From Mesodorylaimus sp. YZB2_4 (taxonomy: Eukaryota; Nematoda; Enoplea; Dorylaimida; Dorylaimidae), in NCBI GenBank assembly GCA_030248295.1, contig JASANH010000873.1, forward strand, positions 496,001 through 560,000: a stretch of DNA of 64,000 bases. The letters are read 5' to 3'. Positions within the stretch are counted from its first letter, which is position 1. The number at the start of each line of letters is the position of its first letter. Positions 21,528 through 35,000 of the stretch are shown here, in pieces. The translations under genes were made by a program, and so were the position numbers. Under the pieces are notes generated by a model. The model did no database searches, was not told the origin of the DNA, and worked only from the letters and a program-made list of their open reading frames with translations.

Positions 21528-22738
21528 TCAAGGCTCAGGGCTCATGTTTCGGATTATGTGTCTTGATTTAGCAGCAGCCAAACATTGTCCTCCGAAATGA
21601 GATGGGCCCCTTAGCACTGAAACAAATTGAGAGACCAGACCAATCATCCCTCGGGCTATAGCAGGCCAGGGCGGGGCTTACAATTAGAAGGGCATCCGAC
21701 AGCTGCCCTGCTACGCCCCAAACTACAAGGTCACATTGCAGATATACTTCCAACACGCGCTTACATTTTGGTCGTTTTTGCTTCTGCAAATATCGAGCTG
21801 ACAAGACGATTCCATCCCCAGCATTCGATCCATTGAGAGCAGCGGCGCAACGTTCTGCGTTTTCCTTATCTTTGAAGTCCACAATTCTGAAAAGTTTTCT
21901 CGTATAGAAAATATGCATTAAACAACTACAGACAGCATTACCCAAGATGATGTCCATCGAGCTTAGATACGACAACCCTGCTTTCCACGATCAACCCGTA
22001 GGGTGAGCACATTTCGTGAAGAAATCCCTTAATAATTAACGTTGCTAGATGGAGCAGGGCAGGAAAGCCACAAAACAATGCTCAGCATGAACAGCAAAGT
22101 CAATATTCGTTTGCAATCTGTACCACTCACTCGGCCACGATACAATTTTCCAATGGATTCCTACTGAATTTTGATTCTATTTCTTTTTCCCACAGTTATA
22201 ATCCACTTTTCTTAGATTGGTGTCCACTCACGTCTCATAGTACTTCGACATTCGCCCCACTGCATCGTAAAACCACAACTGGTACCCAAGTATGGGTTTC
22301 AAATGCTAATGGGGGGAGGTATACATGCCCCCTCATCAGACCCACAACATGCGAGGGGTAGGGGGTAGGGGAGGGGGTAAAACAGGACCCTTCACGGGCT
22401 CTTATCCGACCCACCCCTCCATCCCTACATTTGCTAGCACCAGCACCAGCCCTTCTAACGTTCCAACGTTCTTCACTTACGTGCAACTGAGCAGGAAATG
22501 GCTTGATGACACAATAATGACCCAGCACATAGCCCTTCGTTTGACTGGCCGACAAAAAATTAAAAACGTGGGACCCGGGTTTGGACTTCCCTTCCTTTTC
22601 TTTGAAATCCGAAGACCATAAATTGGGATAATTTTTCATGGATCGCTCCACAACATTGTCAAATCCGCATTCAAGAAGCATTTCGTAATCGGTGTTCGCT
22701 AGAGGACAAACATAAGGATAGAGTGGAGGGGCGTTCAT
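21528..22738 (-). CDS. RNA-recognition-motif protein, otherwise unrecognised
   Basis: Phase-consistent exons 22738-22481, 22259-22232, 22044-21942, 21886-21765 and a possible terminal exon 21616-21528 give about 199 residues. ATG 22738 starts a 86-residue N-terminal part (CGFDNVVERSMKNYPNLW) that I do not recognise. Then comes an RRM-like fold: TLIIKGFL as RNP2-like strand 1, SPYGLIVESRV as helix 1/strand 2, GIVDFKDKENAERCAAALNG as RNP1-like strand 3/helix 2, followed by basic KQKRPK. RNP1 aromatic residues are weak, so RNA contact may be atypical. The last exon is the least certain; coding-like sequence continues downstream to about 21238. The 28-nt exon 2 rests only on splice phase. Confidence 0.5.
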
Positions 22739-23189
22739 GGTTCACAAGACCCACCCAGACAGATGGTCCTGCTGGGAAAGAGATAGAGGGTACCTCAACC
22801 TGACCCGACCCATCACCACTCACCATGCGGCTTCTGTCGTTCCGAAAACCAGACCGTGCGTACATCGCTTAGAGGCGTTGGTTCCATTGCGACAAACCTA
22901 TGAACTACCTGTAAGAATAATCACTTGGCCCCAATTTAAGACCACGCTTCTCCGAAATCGAGGATTACCAGAACCGAGTCTCGCACCAGCTGGGTCGACA
23001 TAGAACATATCTTTATTTCCCTACTGAATTGGAAAAATAGCAAATCATGTGTCTACCTAGTGACACCACAATGACATCCTATCCAAGCACCTATCGTCTG
23101 TCTACGTGGCAGCTGCCCACACTGATCAATCCATTCCTGCGCTGTCGGTTAAAGCCAACATCGCAAATCACTACGTCTTGATCTTCTGC
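22739..23189. other. Intergenic, no gene seen
   Basis: Between the RRM gene start and the pyruvate kinase stop codon, both on the minus strand. No feature recognised. Confidence 0.5.
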
Positions 23190-26100
23190 TTACGACGAAG
23201 GCACAGCTCCACCTAATAATGGAAGCCGACTTCCAGGGGCGATGATTACGCGCACGGTGTTGGTATGACCAGCTCCTTGCTTCCATCCCGTCACGACGAC
23301 TAAGAAATCACCAGGTCTGATGAAACCACGCTCTTTGCCCGAATTGATACCGTAATTAATACGATTATCCACGTCTGTGGGCCAGTCCGGGTGACGCTCC
23401 TCTAAAACCGAATATGCTTGCTTTATCAATGCACCTTCAAGATGACTTCCGCTTGTACTCGGCTATTCATGGGAGGCGTTAAGGGTCTTGTTGGACAGGA
23501 GGTTGGCAAAAGCTGTGCGAAGCGAAGTGCCTTCCCTCGGCCGACTCCTCGACTTCGCTCACCAGCCGTTGTTTCCGTACAAAACCCAAACACCATAAAG
23601 CACCTACCCTGATAGTGAATGGGATAAACACCGCGGTACAAGTGCAGTTGCCGCGCCCTCTGAGCATGACGGGTGATGGCAAAGATCGGACATTGCGGGC
23701 GGCATTGGGAGACCAAACCAGCCGTGCTGAAATGAGCGACATTCTCGACAAGTAACTTCGAGCAAAGAGCCAACACCACTCACCGTCCAGTGGTAGTAAT
23801 CAAGAAGATGGCCCCCGCTTGGCAGCTCACTGCTGCTTGCGCCGCTGCGATGGCCACTGTATGCGCCACGTCAGTTGGCTTCGGTGTGACTCGTTGCAAT
23901 TCTTCGAAATATTTTGTGTGGTAAATAGCGGCTTCCGCTTCACGGCAAATCTGAAACAGTAAGTACGCCATCTTACCACGAGACAAGTACTGTCCCTCAG
24001 AATCCCGCTGTACTTACATGGTGCATAATTTGCAGCGTCTCCAAGGGATAGTCACCTTTCGCCGTCTCTCCCGACAACATAACACAATCGGCTCCGTCCA
24101 AGACAGCATTGGCAACGTCGCTAGCCTCAGCTCTAGTCGGTCGCGGTTTGTGTACCATGCTTTCCAACATTTGAGTGGCGCATATGACTGGTTTTCCAGC
24201 ACGATTGCACTTGGCGATGATCATTTTTTGAGCCAAAAATACTTTCTCCGGTGGGATCTCGATACCCATGTCACCACGGGCAACCATGACTCCGTCAGCT
24301 TCGGCGATAATTTCGTCAATGCTAAGAAACATGGGCGTCAAAAGGGGCGTCTATTGAACTAATAAAGGCATACTTATTGATGCCTTCGTGGTTCTCGATT
24401 TTGGCAATGATACTGATGTTCTTGCCATCCTCGCCCAACACTTTGCGAATTGTCTTGATTCCGTCAGCATTTCGAATGAACGATGCGAAGATCATATCTA
24501 CCTAAAAGTTACCACCTTTGCGCAATAATGCCGCAATAAAGTTTTTATTCACTTACGTTTTGCTGAACTCCGAATCGTAAATCTTCTACATCCTTTTGCG
24601 AGACAGCAGGCAGATCGACGGCCGTGCCAGGCAGGTTTACTCCTTTTCTACTTCCCAACATACCGCCATTTTCAACAGTGCAGATAATCGCGCCATGAGC
24701 TGAAACAAGAACAGTATACTGATCGTGACTACAACTCCGCAAGAGTGCGCACATGTAAGAAAAAACACCGCAGGCAAACCGCAGACTTACTGTCGTCAAT
24801 TTCATCCACAATCAATGCAATCAAACCATCGTCGATGAAAACTTTTGATCCAACCTTCAGCACCTTGGCCATGTTCTTATAATCCACGTACAAGTTCACA
24901 GCTGTACTGCTAGTTTTGAAACTATCTTCGGTTGTGATACGAATCTTTTCTCCGCGTTTCAGTTCCACTTCGGCTTTGTCACCCTGTAATCGCACATGGT
25001 GAGCGCCAGTCACCCCTGTGTTACCCACTTCACATACTCCTGCCAACAAACCAGTACGGATTTCGGGTCCTTTCGTATCCAACGCGATAGCGATCACGCG
25101 GGGATCGTCGAAATTTTCTACAGCTTCGCGAATATTTGCGATCGTACCGGCATGATATTCGTAACTGCCGTGCGAAAAATTTAAACGAGCAATGTTCAGA
25201 CCACTGATAATCAATTGGCCGATCATGTCAACCGAACGGGAAGAGGGACCTGAAATTTATAATCTAAGGGTTCGTCATGCAATCGAGCCGGGAGTTGGCA
25301 GGGGTGAAATTTCAGCCACAGACCAGGTTGACTACCAGGGTTTTGGGGGGGGGGGGGGGCCATTCCCTCAGTTATGGACCCAGACGTGCAGTGTGATTTG
25401 CATGTCGGGTCAGTGAATTTGACGCCTCCGACTAGGCATCAAAATCCCGGCCGTAAGGAATGGGCGGTCACTTACGAAAGGATTCGGGCATGCTGGGTTC
25501 CCCATGGGCGCGAATTTGATTGTGAGACGTTTCCCCACTTGGTCGATTCCCCCCACTGAGACGATTCCCCCCACTGCGTCGTTTCCCCCACTGTGCCTGG
25601 TGGGGGAATCGATTCACTGAGACATGCAACGTTTCATCACTGAGACGATTCCCCCACCGTGTTCTTTCCCCCACCATCAGGTTGATAAACTGCGGCTATT
25701 CAAATTTTGAGCCTTCGTATAGGAATACATAAGTACTCATCCAAAAATTTTCATCGCTTATCCTAGAACAAATGAGATATGCCTCAAATACTCCACGATT
25801 TTGTTGAATCATAATTCGACTGCCATGTTTCAAAAGCCATGTTGTGATAGTGGCCTAAAATACTTGCTTCACGTTTGCGTCTTGGCTCACGCTCGCCTAG
25901 TTCAACGACAAAGAAGACGAGCCTGATGTATCGTAAATGAGAAAACTGCTTTGCCAAAATCTGCAGCTGTCATACTGGTGAATTCAGTCAAGTCCCTGCC
26001 TAAATTTATGTCTTCTGTTTTTCCCGATTCACAATGAGGTAATTCTGCATTTGGACTTAAAACATGCCTTCATTGGCACAGAAAAAACTGCTCTTACATA

Positions 26101-27750
26101 CAGTACACTCGCATTGGCAGCGTGTAAACCCATTTCTTCTGCGATAAGTTGTGAGTTCAAAAAGCCTGAATACCTTGCATGTTGAGCTGCAGCAGCAAAC
26201 TTGCACTTTACACTGCCCACATCCTTCAAGCCTATCATGCTGCCACTCACATCCTCACACAGATATGCTGCCTTTTGCAACACAAGTCGTACCTACCTGC
26301 ATATCAGGGGAAAATTACGGGGAAAGGGGAAACGACACGGTGGGGGAATAGTCACATGTCTCAGTGAGTCCATTCCCCCACCAGAAAAGGTGGGGAAACG
26401 ACACAGTGGGGGAATTGTCACGGGACCGCGAATTTCATATTCATGCGAAAATCTCGTGCTTAGGGTTTATTATGCGACTTGTCTGATGATACTTTTGAGC
26501 TCAAAGTTCACGCATTCTTCTGGCTGTGTCAGGCCTGGGCCAGACTGAAATGGACTACAGTTTACACGAACCAATAATCTGGCATTTATTGTCAAGATTT
26601 CTCATCACAAAGCACTACAGATGGCCGTCACGCACCTAACTTTGTTTCGTCCTGCAGTACCCTAGACAATTCTTATTTGCTTCTAGACGACATATGATTT
26701 TGTCATTCATTTATGTACCTTTTTAATGACAATTTCTGCAGATTTTTGAACACCATTTCTCTCTGACCCCCCTCAAACATGGTCGACCACTTTAGCCGTG
26801 CAAAACAAAAAAGGAATTCTGGTTTGGTCTGGTTCAGGCATAAAAATGTACAGGTAATTTAGTGTAGCTAGAAGCATGCGTGTACTTGGCATTCAAAAGT
26901 ATCAGCAGGCAAGTCATATAAAAACTAAGGGCGAGATTATCGCGTGAATACGGAAGTTGCACCCACTGACAATTCTCAAGGCTCTTGGGGCCATCCATAA
27001 AGGTCGACCGCAAAAAATCTTGAATTTTACCCCCCCCCCCCCCCCGACCGCATGCCGACCATTTTTCCCTGACCCCTTTCAGCCATACCCCCTTCCAACC
27101 CTTCCTTGAAAATGTATTTTATAGATGTGAACTATGAAGCGACGAATGAAGAAGTCATCGAACTTTGATTTTTCATTTCAGTTAAGAATAAAGATCCTGA
27201 TAAATCGAAATGCCAACATCGAGAAAGAATGACGAAAGGGAGGAGAAGACAAGACATTTTGAGGATTTGAGCGTGCATTCAAATTTAGATGACAAAACCA
27301 CCCTTTTGTCATCAAAATTTGAGTTAAAGCGGTCGACCAGCGGCCGCCTATCCCTTCCCCCCCTCATATAGGCTGGATGGCCACATTCCACTCAAGTCAG
27401 AGACACCAAAATCACTTACCCAACGTGCAAATGATGCCCGTTTTTCGAACCAGGTGAGCCGGGTCCTTAATGTCCAGCTTGCATAGATGTTCCAAATGAG
27501 TAGCTGCTGCCACTTCTTGCGGACGATGTTCCTGATGGAAATATTCTCCCATACGTTGTTCCTCCAACGTGAATCTCCTTTGTAGAGGTGGACGTTGCTT
27601 GGCTATTTCCGGAAGCGGAGGAACCACCGAATGTTGTTGAGGTGGTGGTGGACGAGGAGGTGGTTGCTCATTTTTTTGTTCTGCCTTTAAAACATTAAAC
27701 ATCAGAATTTATCCACAAACTCAAAATTACAAAAATCTTACCTCAGACAT
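23190..27750 (-). CDS. PK: Pyruvate kinase
   Basis: Converts phosphoenolpyruvate and ADP to pyruvate and ATP, the last step of glycolysis, in the cytosol. Exons 27750-27742, 27684-27420, 25249-25038, 24983-24791, 24699-24557, 24501-24374, 24321-24018, 23950-23784, 23726-23608 and 23434-23190 join in phase to 594 residues. Family blocks in order: [126 protein letters not shown], and the C-terminal [15 protein letters not shown]. The second exon adds a Pro/Gln-rich N-terminal extension of about 50 residues before the catalytic part. The second intron is 2.2 kb and holds a foldback element. Intron 25037-24984 is 54 nt, open and in frame. Confidence 0.96.
25345..25359. repeat. G15 homopolymer
   Basis: Fifteen G on the plus strand (a C run in pyruvate kinase sense), about 95 nt into the large intron from its 3' end. 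It could be a slippage-prone or mis-assembled site. Confidence 0.9.
25518..26426. mobile_element. Foldback/MULE-like element with long inverted repeats, 9-bp flanking repeat
   Basis: Lies in the large second intron of pyruvate kinase. The left arm (about 25518-25675) and right arm (about 26308-26426) are inverted copies. GGTGGGGGAAT followed by CACTGAGACATG and ATTCCCCCACCGTGT occurs in the left arm and, reverse complemented, in the right. Both arms consist of short degenerate units of the type CGATTCCCCCACTG. The direct repeat CGCGAATTT lies just outside both ends (25509-25517 and 26427-26435), a likely target-site duplication. Nine bases fits Mutator-type transposition; eight would fit hAT. 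The centre (about 630 nt) has no convincing ORF, so the element is non-autonomous. Confidence 0.72.
27030..27045. repeat. C16 homopolymer
   Basis: Sixteen C on the plus strand (a G run in pyruvate kinase sense), near the other end of the same 2.2 kb intron. Its orientation is opposite to the G15 run. Confidence 0.9.
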
Positions 27751-29067
27751 TTTGATCGATTGTTTTTAATTATGCGAATCTTGATTCTAGTAAACAACGT
27801 CCCACAAAATAAACGGGCTGAAAAAAACGAAAGAATCGTAAATAATGAAAATTGTATTTGACACTACGTGCAAAATTTTCAACCACCAGAACGCTTTATT
27901 GACCTAGTCACGCGCAAATCGCGTTTGCAGGGCCGAGTCGGCAACTCGTCAGCACACCCAGGCCAGCAAAGAGCAAGAACAGCTGCTGCCGTTAGCTGCA
28001 CACTGAACCAGTCTTTGCGGCCCAGTCCCCGGCCCGGCTGCAAAGATCGATACTTTCCTAACGGCAAAATTAAAAAAGCGAACTTGTAGATTGGTCGGAG
28101 AAACTAGTCCTTGAAAAGAATGACTGAAAAACCCAGCCAATCCTATTCTGTAATCGGAAGAGCACTCGGCTCGAGCGCCATTCGAAACTTTGACGACCCG
28201 ACTCGAGGTCATTTATCAATTCTCCCAGGCCAGCATAGAACATGGAATCAAGAATTACGAACGTGTCGATGGTATTTCGAGGACACATAATCAACCTTCA
28301 AAATAGCAATCCCAGCCCGCCAAGCAAGCAATCTTTATTTGCCTAATGTACATAACGCTATAGCCACGAACTAATGTCCATTCGCATAGGTGCAAACAAA
28401 AATAATCACCTCACTCCTTTGCATGTAATCTTCCTTACAGGTACCACATACCAAGACTAGTTCCATCAAAGAATATACTCACCATCAGTCAAAAACATAG
28501 ACGAAAAGCGCATTTGCAAAGTATATTAGGTAATGTACACCTTTGCCTAAGACCCTCTAATTAATCATTTCACAATCCTAAAAAGAATAGCTTTGAAAAA
28601 TACACCGGCGTCTCTAAGTAATACCAAAAATGGCATTTCCAAAAATATCTAGCATAGGACCCATCGCCCTCGCAAAGAGAACGGGTACATACAACCAAAG
28701 GACACCCAAATCACTTGTATCAGCAAATAAATAGATTTCCATGACCTACCCATAAATAGTCTTACCACACTCAATAAGCGTACAACTACTGCATTATTCT
28801 CGATCTTCGAGCAAATGGAATGATATCGCTGAGATAAGTGTTCAAGAATGCTTTCGCAAATCGACTCAAAAGCAATGCTGACAGGCAAGTCACACGCGCG
28901 CTTCAAGTCGCAACCCCAAAATCAAAAAACTGCGAACAGGCCTTCTATGCACAATAAAATAAAAAAGACCAAATTCTAAACGCGTGCACAAAAGTCAGTT
29001 TGCAAATCAGACGATGCATCGCTGACTTTGTTACTTGAAATTGCAAGAACCTCCCCACTGCCCATTT
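27751..29067. other. Intergenic, no gene seen
   Basis: Region upstream of pyruvate kinase and downstream of the tomosyn stop. No exon, tRNA or repeat recognised. It should contain the pyruvate kinase promoter and the tomosyn 3'UTR. Confidence 0.5.
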
Positions 29068-32000
29068 TCAAAACTGATACCACTTCTTATTCTTATACTT
29101 ATTCATCAATTCGTGAGCGTGTTCCGAGTACACTTTCGATCCTTCCATCATCATTTGTGAACGATCTTCGATCTCACTCAGTTTCTCGCCACGTTCGTTC
29201 AGGGCCTGCAATGTGAGTCGCTGAGAAATGACAGCACAAGAAGTCATGGCTATCAGAAATGGCTACTGTACGAGAATCCCTCGACTAACCTAGTCTTTTG
29301 CTCAAATGCACATTACATTTATTAAACCTATCACTCCCGCCAGTCTGCCTTTTATGGCTATTTCTGAAGGAATAGCAGCCATATCAGGTACTTTTTCGGT
29401 GAAACAAACTTACCAGCCGGGCCTTCATGATTTCGGATGCAGCAGTGCTACTTTGACCACGCACTTGATCAATGCTTCCACCGCCAGGAATATGTTTCGC
29501 CACACTTTTTGACGCCTTACCGCTCGCTTCACCAACTAAAACACAGATTCGCCAACTGCTTGTCACCTCAGAATCCAAATTCAATATTCAAAGTGCAGAA
29601 GCCACAGCACTTACATAACTCTTGCTTGTCGATAGAACGACTAGCTCCCCCACCGAACAACTCCTTCAAGAAGCCTTGTTTGGGTGGTTCAGGCATGTTG
29701 CACGGAACGAACAGCTCGCCATTCACATCGCCATCCATTTGACCCGATATGCCAGCAGCAACTGTAAACTTCTGCATCTCTGACGGTGAGCACATGTAGA
29801 CACCATAGCCGTGATGGGAGAATCGCAGCGTTCTCAATACCCTGAAACGCACACTTGGCATGAGGATGAGGCATAGATAGAAAGGCTCATTCTCCTAATT
29901 TCCGCGGGACCACACAGGTACCTCATTCGTAAGACAAAAACGATTATTCCCACTCGAAACCGAGAGACATAGCAACCAGTTATTTTCATACCCGACCGGA
30001 ACCCAACCATGGATAGAAATGCTAGGTCACGACCCGGCCCGGGTAGACTTCATACCTTAGATCATTGGCTGGCAATGCTGCGGCATCGGATAACAACCGT
30101 AACGATGGCAAACTGTAAACATAGACGCGCCCGTTAGCCCCGTATCCAACGACAACTGGTGCCGCGGTGACGGCAACGATATCAGCTCGTAACAACTGCA
30201 CGTCCAACTTCTGCGAATAAAGTCGATTCAAGGAAGTGAGGGAATAGACTTTCAAAGATCGTTCGCTGCATAGCACGGCCAACGGAATGTGCTGATTCTG
30301 GTTCGCCGACCCAGCTTGCGCCCCTTCGTTGTCGAAACTAGCTCGATCATTGGACGTATTCAAGGACGATACGCTACCCGCCGTAGCCGAACCACCATTC
30401 ACACCGCCCGGCGTTGAGCATATTTTGGTCTTCGTCACAACTGAAACCGACACCAGTCACACATCGTTGCCCTCAGGCAGTCCAAAACAGATATCACTTA
30501 CCTCGATTTCTGACCAATTTATCAGCCTCTTTTCCGCTATCTTTCCACGAATCGGCTGGTGACAGCAGTAAACTACCGTTTTGATCCAAAAAGCCAACAC
30601 ATAGCATCGAACCGCGCAGTCGAAAGTGCAATCCTGCAGTCACAGCGAGATGATCAAAAGCACCCACAAGGACCATCTAACACGTACCCGTGGGTAAGGC
30701 GGCCACCTGCTGCTCCATTCGCGTTTCGTTGTTGTTGTTGCCGGGAATTCTCAAAGCCAAGCAGACGGCGGACCCTTGCGACGTTCCAACCCATAGACTC
30801 GGACCGAACGTGTCTGCAAATCAAGCTCTGAAACACGGGGACGAATCAGCACGCGTCAGCACTTACCAACTTTCTTGTTATAGCAATCGATAAAATTCAA
30901 AGCGCAAACGCTTTCCGTGGCGGCCAACTCGGCGCTCGACGTACTCGAACTCCTCGATCGGTTCAGTTCTTTATCTGAGCAAGGAAAGAAGGGTCAGCTG
31001 TCACACAACGATCCCCGCACCTATGGAAGGAGAAAGCTCACAGCAAATAGCGCGCATTCAATGTGCACTCAAACAACATTGCAGGCAGAGGCGGGACGGT
31101 GGTGCAGGCGTGTGCAACTCCAACTACCACATTCTATAAAAGGCATTCCAGCCGCCTACGGAACGGCACGATAGTCGCACAGACAAATTCACATTTTCAT
31201 TCCAGTCCGAGTTCATGAAAAAATTTGCATGAACCAGACGCTCAGGTGCGCGGGCAGATGTGGATAAATAAATGAGCAATTCGTTTGAGAACACTTTCTA
31301 GACAAGGCAACACGCGGGCAGTGTCTACAGGACAAAGAATGGGTATAAGAAAAAGACATTCGTGGGTTCAAGTCCATTCGGTTTCGTCATGCGAAGCTGC
31401 ATGTTCACAGACAAAGAGAAATTGAAACGTTCTGTAAAGACGAGACAGACTTTATAGGTTGAAAATTAGGAGGATGGAAAAAAGCGTGCCATTTCTACAT
31501 TGACTAAAACTAGAGGCATTCTCGGCCGTTCTAGTAAGTGCACCTGCAGCAGACCCGCTACCGCTGGCGGCTGAAGCATGAGTGAAGTCGAAGTGGCCGC
31601 CACCATCGTCCGCCGAAGCCAAACTCTGAGCTTTCATGAACGGCCTACGTAGCAAGGGGCTACCTTGCGATTTAGCGCGCTCCGATAAAGCGTCCGCTTT
31701 GCCACCAGGCGATAATCCCAAATTTCGTCCACTGCCCCCGCACTGGTTCGGACCCAAACTGGGCGTACTGACCAGCCGCGCTCCACCACTGCCGCCAACG
31801 TTCGACGCCAATCGACCGCCAGCCGTTGTTGGACTTTGAGCGAAATCGAAACTGGCGTGGCTGTTCTGCAATCCAAGCACATTGAAAAGCATTAACCACC
31901 TAGACTGAACGGACGTCTTATACGGTGCTATGACAGCAAGCGGATATCCTAGCAAGCCAACCTGTGTGCAGAAGTGCTACTGATCAGAGGTCTAGCGTCG

Positions 32001-35000
32001 TAACTAGTCCCGGTCAAAGCGGGGTACAAAGGACGGGTTACCTAAGCGCCGGGGGTGTTGCAAAGAAAGGGGATTAAGTACGCATAATCAAAGCCGACAT
32101 GATAAGCCTCCTTGCGATTACAATAGGACGATGGAATGTTTACCAACTATTTTTTTCGCCTCTCTCCTCTTTGTGCTGCTGATACGGCGTGCCAACTTCA
32201 GCAAGACAGAATTGTCCGTGCTAGAGTGCCTCAGGGTGATCGGCACAGAACTGTCGACCAATGTGAGCATGCTCGAACCTGTGTTGCTGCGACGCAAAAC
32301 TGCTGGCGACGGTGACCGATTGACCGCCCAGTAACCCAAATTGTCCATTAGCTCATCCATACTTCCCGTGCTTGATATAGAATCTGTGGGCGTTGGTTGA
32401 CTAGGCGACGGATCCAAATCGAAGCTGACCATCGAGCGACTGTTCGACCCTGCCGATGCCAGATTGGCTATTTCAGCTTTCCGAGTGCGATGACTGGTTG
32501 GACTCTTGGTGGTCTGACTCCGTCGTACCGTCTCGATCACTGGTCTCTCGGTTTCTGGAGCCGAGTCCTGACGACGTAAGACCCGTCTTTTGGTGTGTTC
32601 AACCAGTCTGGTCCTGCGTTTTATGGATGAGAACCAATCGCTTACAGCCGCCCCGGGCGCCTTCGAAGTGGCAACTACTGCGGGTGCCGATGTCGAGGGC
32701 ATTTCCACGACGTATTGCATTCCACTTACATTAATCACTTCCCCCTCCACATTCTCTGACGCTTCTAGTACCCGAGGTGTCAGACGACACACTGGAAATA
32801 TCTTCTGCAATTCGTCCTCGTCCGGCAGGCCGTCCAACGACCCCACTGCATCGCCATCGTCGATGCCCTACTCGCACATTCTCTCACTAACCACTGCCGT
32901 TCAGACCCCGATGGCTGTTAAATGATGGGCCAAACAAAAGACTCAAGCAGCTGAACATAAAATTGCAGATACCTCCCAATCCGCTCTGCTGTGAGTGCGT
33001 AATTCAAGGAACCAGACCCGACTTATCGTTAGAGGACTGCTGTACAAAATCCAATCGAACACTCACCTCGAACCTGTCCATGGGTGAATTCACAGCCTCC
33101 GGATCGCTGGACGGGAGTTTTTCCATGGCTGGCGTCAGTGGTTGCTTCGCTTGCAACTGAAGAGTAGCAACGCGCTGATGAAGTTCCAAATTTCCGTACA
33201 GGTCAGAGGTGGCCGAACTGAAGGTGCATATCTGCTGGATCGTATCGATCACTACCAACCCGCGTTCCGTGCCGTAGGCCAACCTTAGCAAGAAGAAAAA
33301 TTCTCTATCAATACCGAACGCCCACGAACTGGGAACACTTACATTCCATATGCACTGTTCAACGCTAACGCCATTATCGTTTCCGGTGCATTCGGCGATG
33401 CCCATGGAGTCAATGAAACGAGTTCCGCTTGATAGCCACTGGGTCGTTTCTGCGGACCACCTTTCACTTTGATAGGAAGGAAGACATTCTGAAAAATACG
33501 GAGGTAGTAAAGTGATGAGGGAACAAATGCGACTAAATGTCTCACTTTGCCGAAATCAGTATCACCCGACGACTGACTTTCGAGCGAAGCGACTGAATGT
33601 TGTCGCCTCAATTCGTTTTGTTTGGACGATGACGTAGACTGCTGATTCTTGAACGACTTCGAATCGGAATCGGAAGGTTCCGTGTCCGCATTCTTATTAC
33701 CCGGTATCGCCACTTCCAACGCCTGAACAAACAACGTGAAAATTCAAAAATATTATAGAATCCATCAAAAGGGTTGAACGTGAGCCTACAATATCCGCCA
33801 GATCTGCTCTCGACCTCCTAATGCTCAGATTTATACTCAATTGCAGTCCCGTCACAAACCTCAATCGCTCATTTAAAAAAAAAAAAAAAGTAACGAGGTT
33901 GATTCAGCTAGTTTCCCAAACACAAAGCAATGTGCTCAGCCCTATTTGATGGACGTACACAGCTTCTTGCTTCGATTTTCTATTTTTAAATTTTCATGAA
34001 AGTTTTTCACAAAAAATTTTGTCTTTATCAAACAGAAACAACGCAGATAAAGCAAACCAAAAAGTGTTTATCAAAATTGGACAAAACGTAGGCTGTATCA
34101 AAGTCATACATCTGCGCGAGCAATTCTCAGCGGGACTATCTCTAGTATCGGCCATGTTATCGCTGCAAATTTCACAAACTCTCCCGTTCCATAAAAGTTT
34201 TTATAAACCACTGTCGCCGGGCATTGAACCCAGGACGAAACCAGTCACTCGTTACTAAACAACACAGGTGGACGAACCATGCGCAGGACTCAGCCATGCG
34301 ATGGACAGGTCAGTGCACTCGGCCCTGATTCGCCTCAACTCACCGTAACTTCGGCCACAGTCTCTTGCCGAGAAAACTTGAAAAACATAACGTGACCAGC
34401 TTCGCCGCCGACGGCCAACTGACGCGAGTCCGGACAGAGAGCAATGTGTCGCACAGCGAATGGATCAAGTTCCGTTGGCACGCCAGCATCGGGCTTGTCC
34501 AATGCCTTGGAAGTTTTCAATTTATACAGCACCTGTAAGTTGACTAAAAAAACAAACCACCAAAATTTTAATTCACGAATAAGTTAGAACCAGCTGATTG
34601 CTCACCAGAGGAAGAATCCCAAAATTTCAACGATCCATCGGCATGACTGGAAAGAAGATCCATCATTAGCAAGTGCGCATATGCAAAACCTCGTTCGAGC
34701 TTACCCAGTAACGACGATTTCTGGAAAGCTGGATGGACTCGAGCCGTATTCGCCGCCTTTTACAGGCCAGCTCTAAAAAACAAACTCAATCAAAACCTCT
34801 GATAAGCGGAGACGCAAATGATATATATTACCTTATCAGTGTATCCTTGTCGTTTCTGCTTTGATCCAACCGAGTAGTAGGCGGATATGAGATCAGTGGG
34901 GCAGTCGGTCAGATAAGCAATGCTCGTTACAGGTGATTCATGAATATCCATCGGATATGGATTCTCGAAACAAGGGTACCTAAAGTCAGGAAAAAACTGA

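Noticed and set aside
31365..31395. Isolated box B match (GGTTCAAGTCC)
   Set aside because: No box A or tRNA fold around it.
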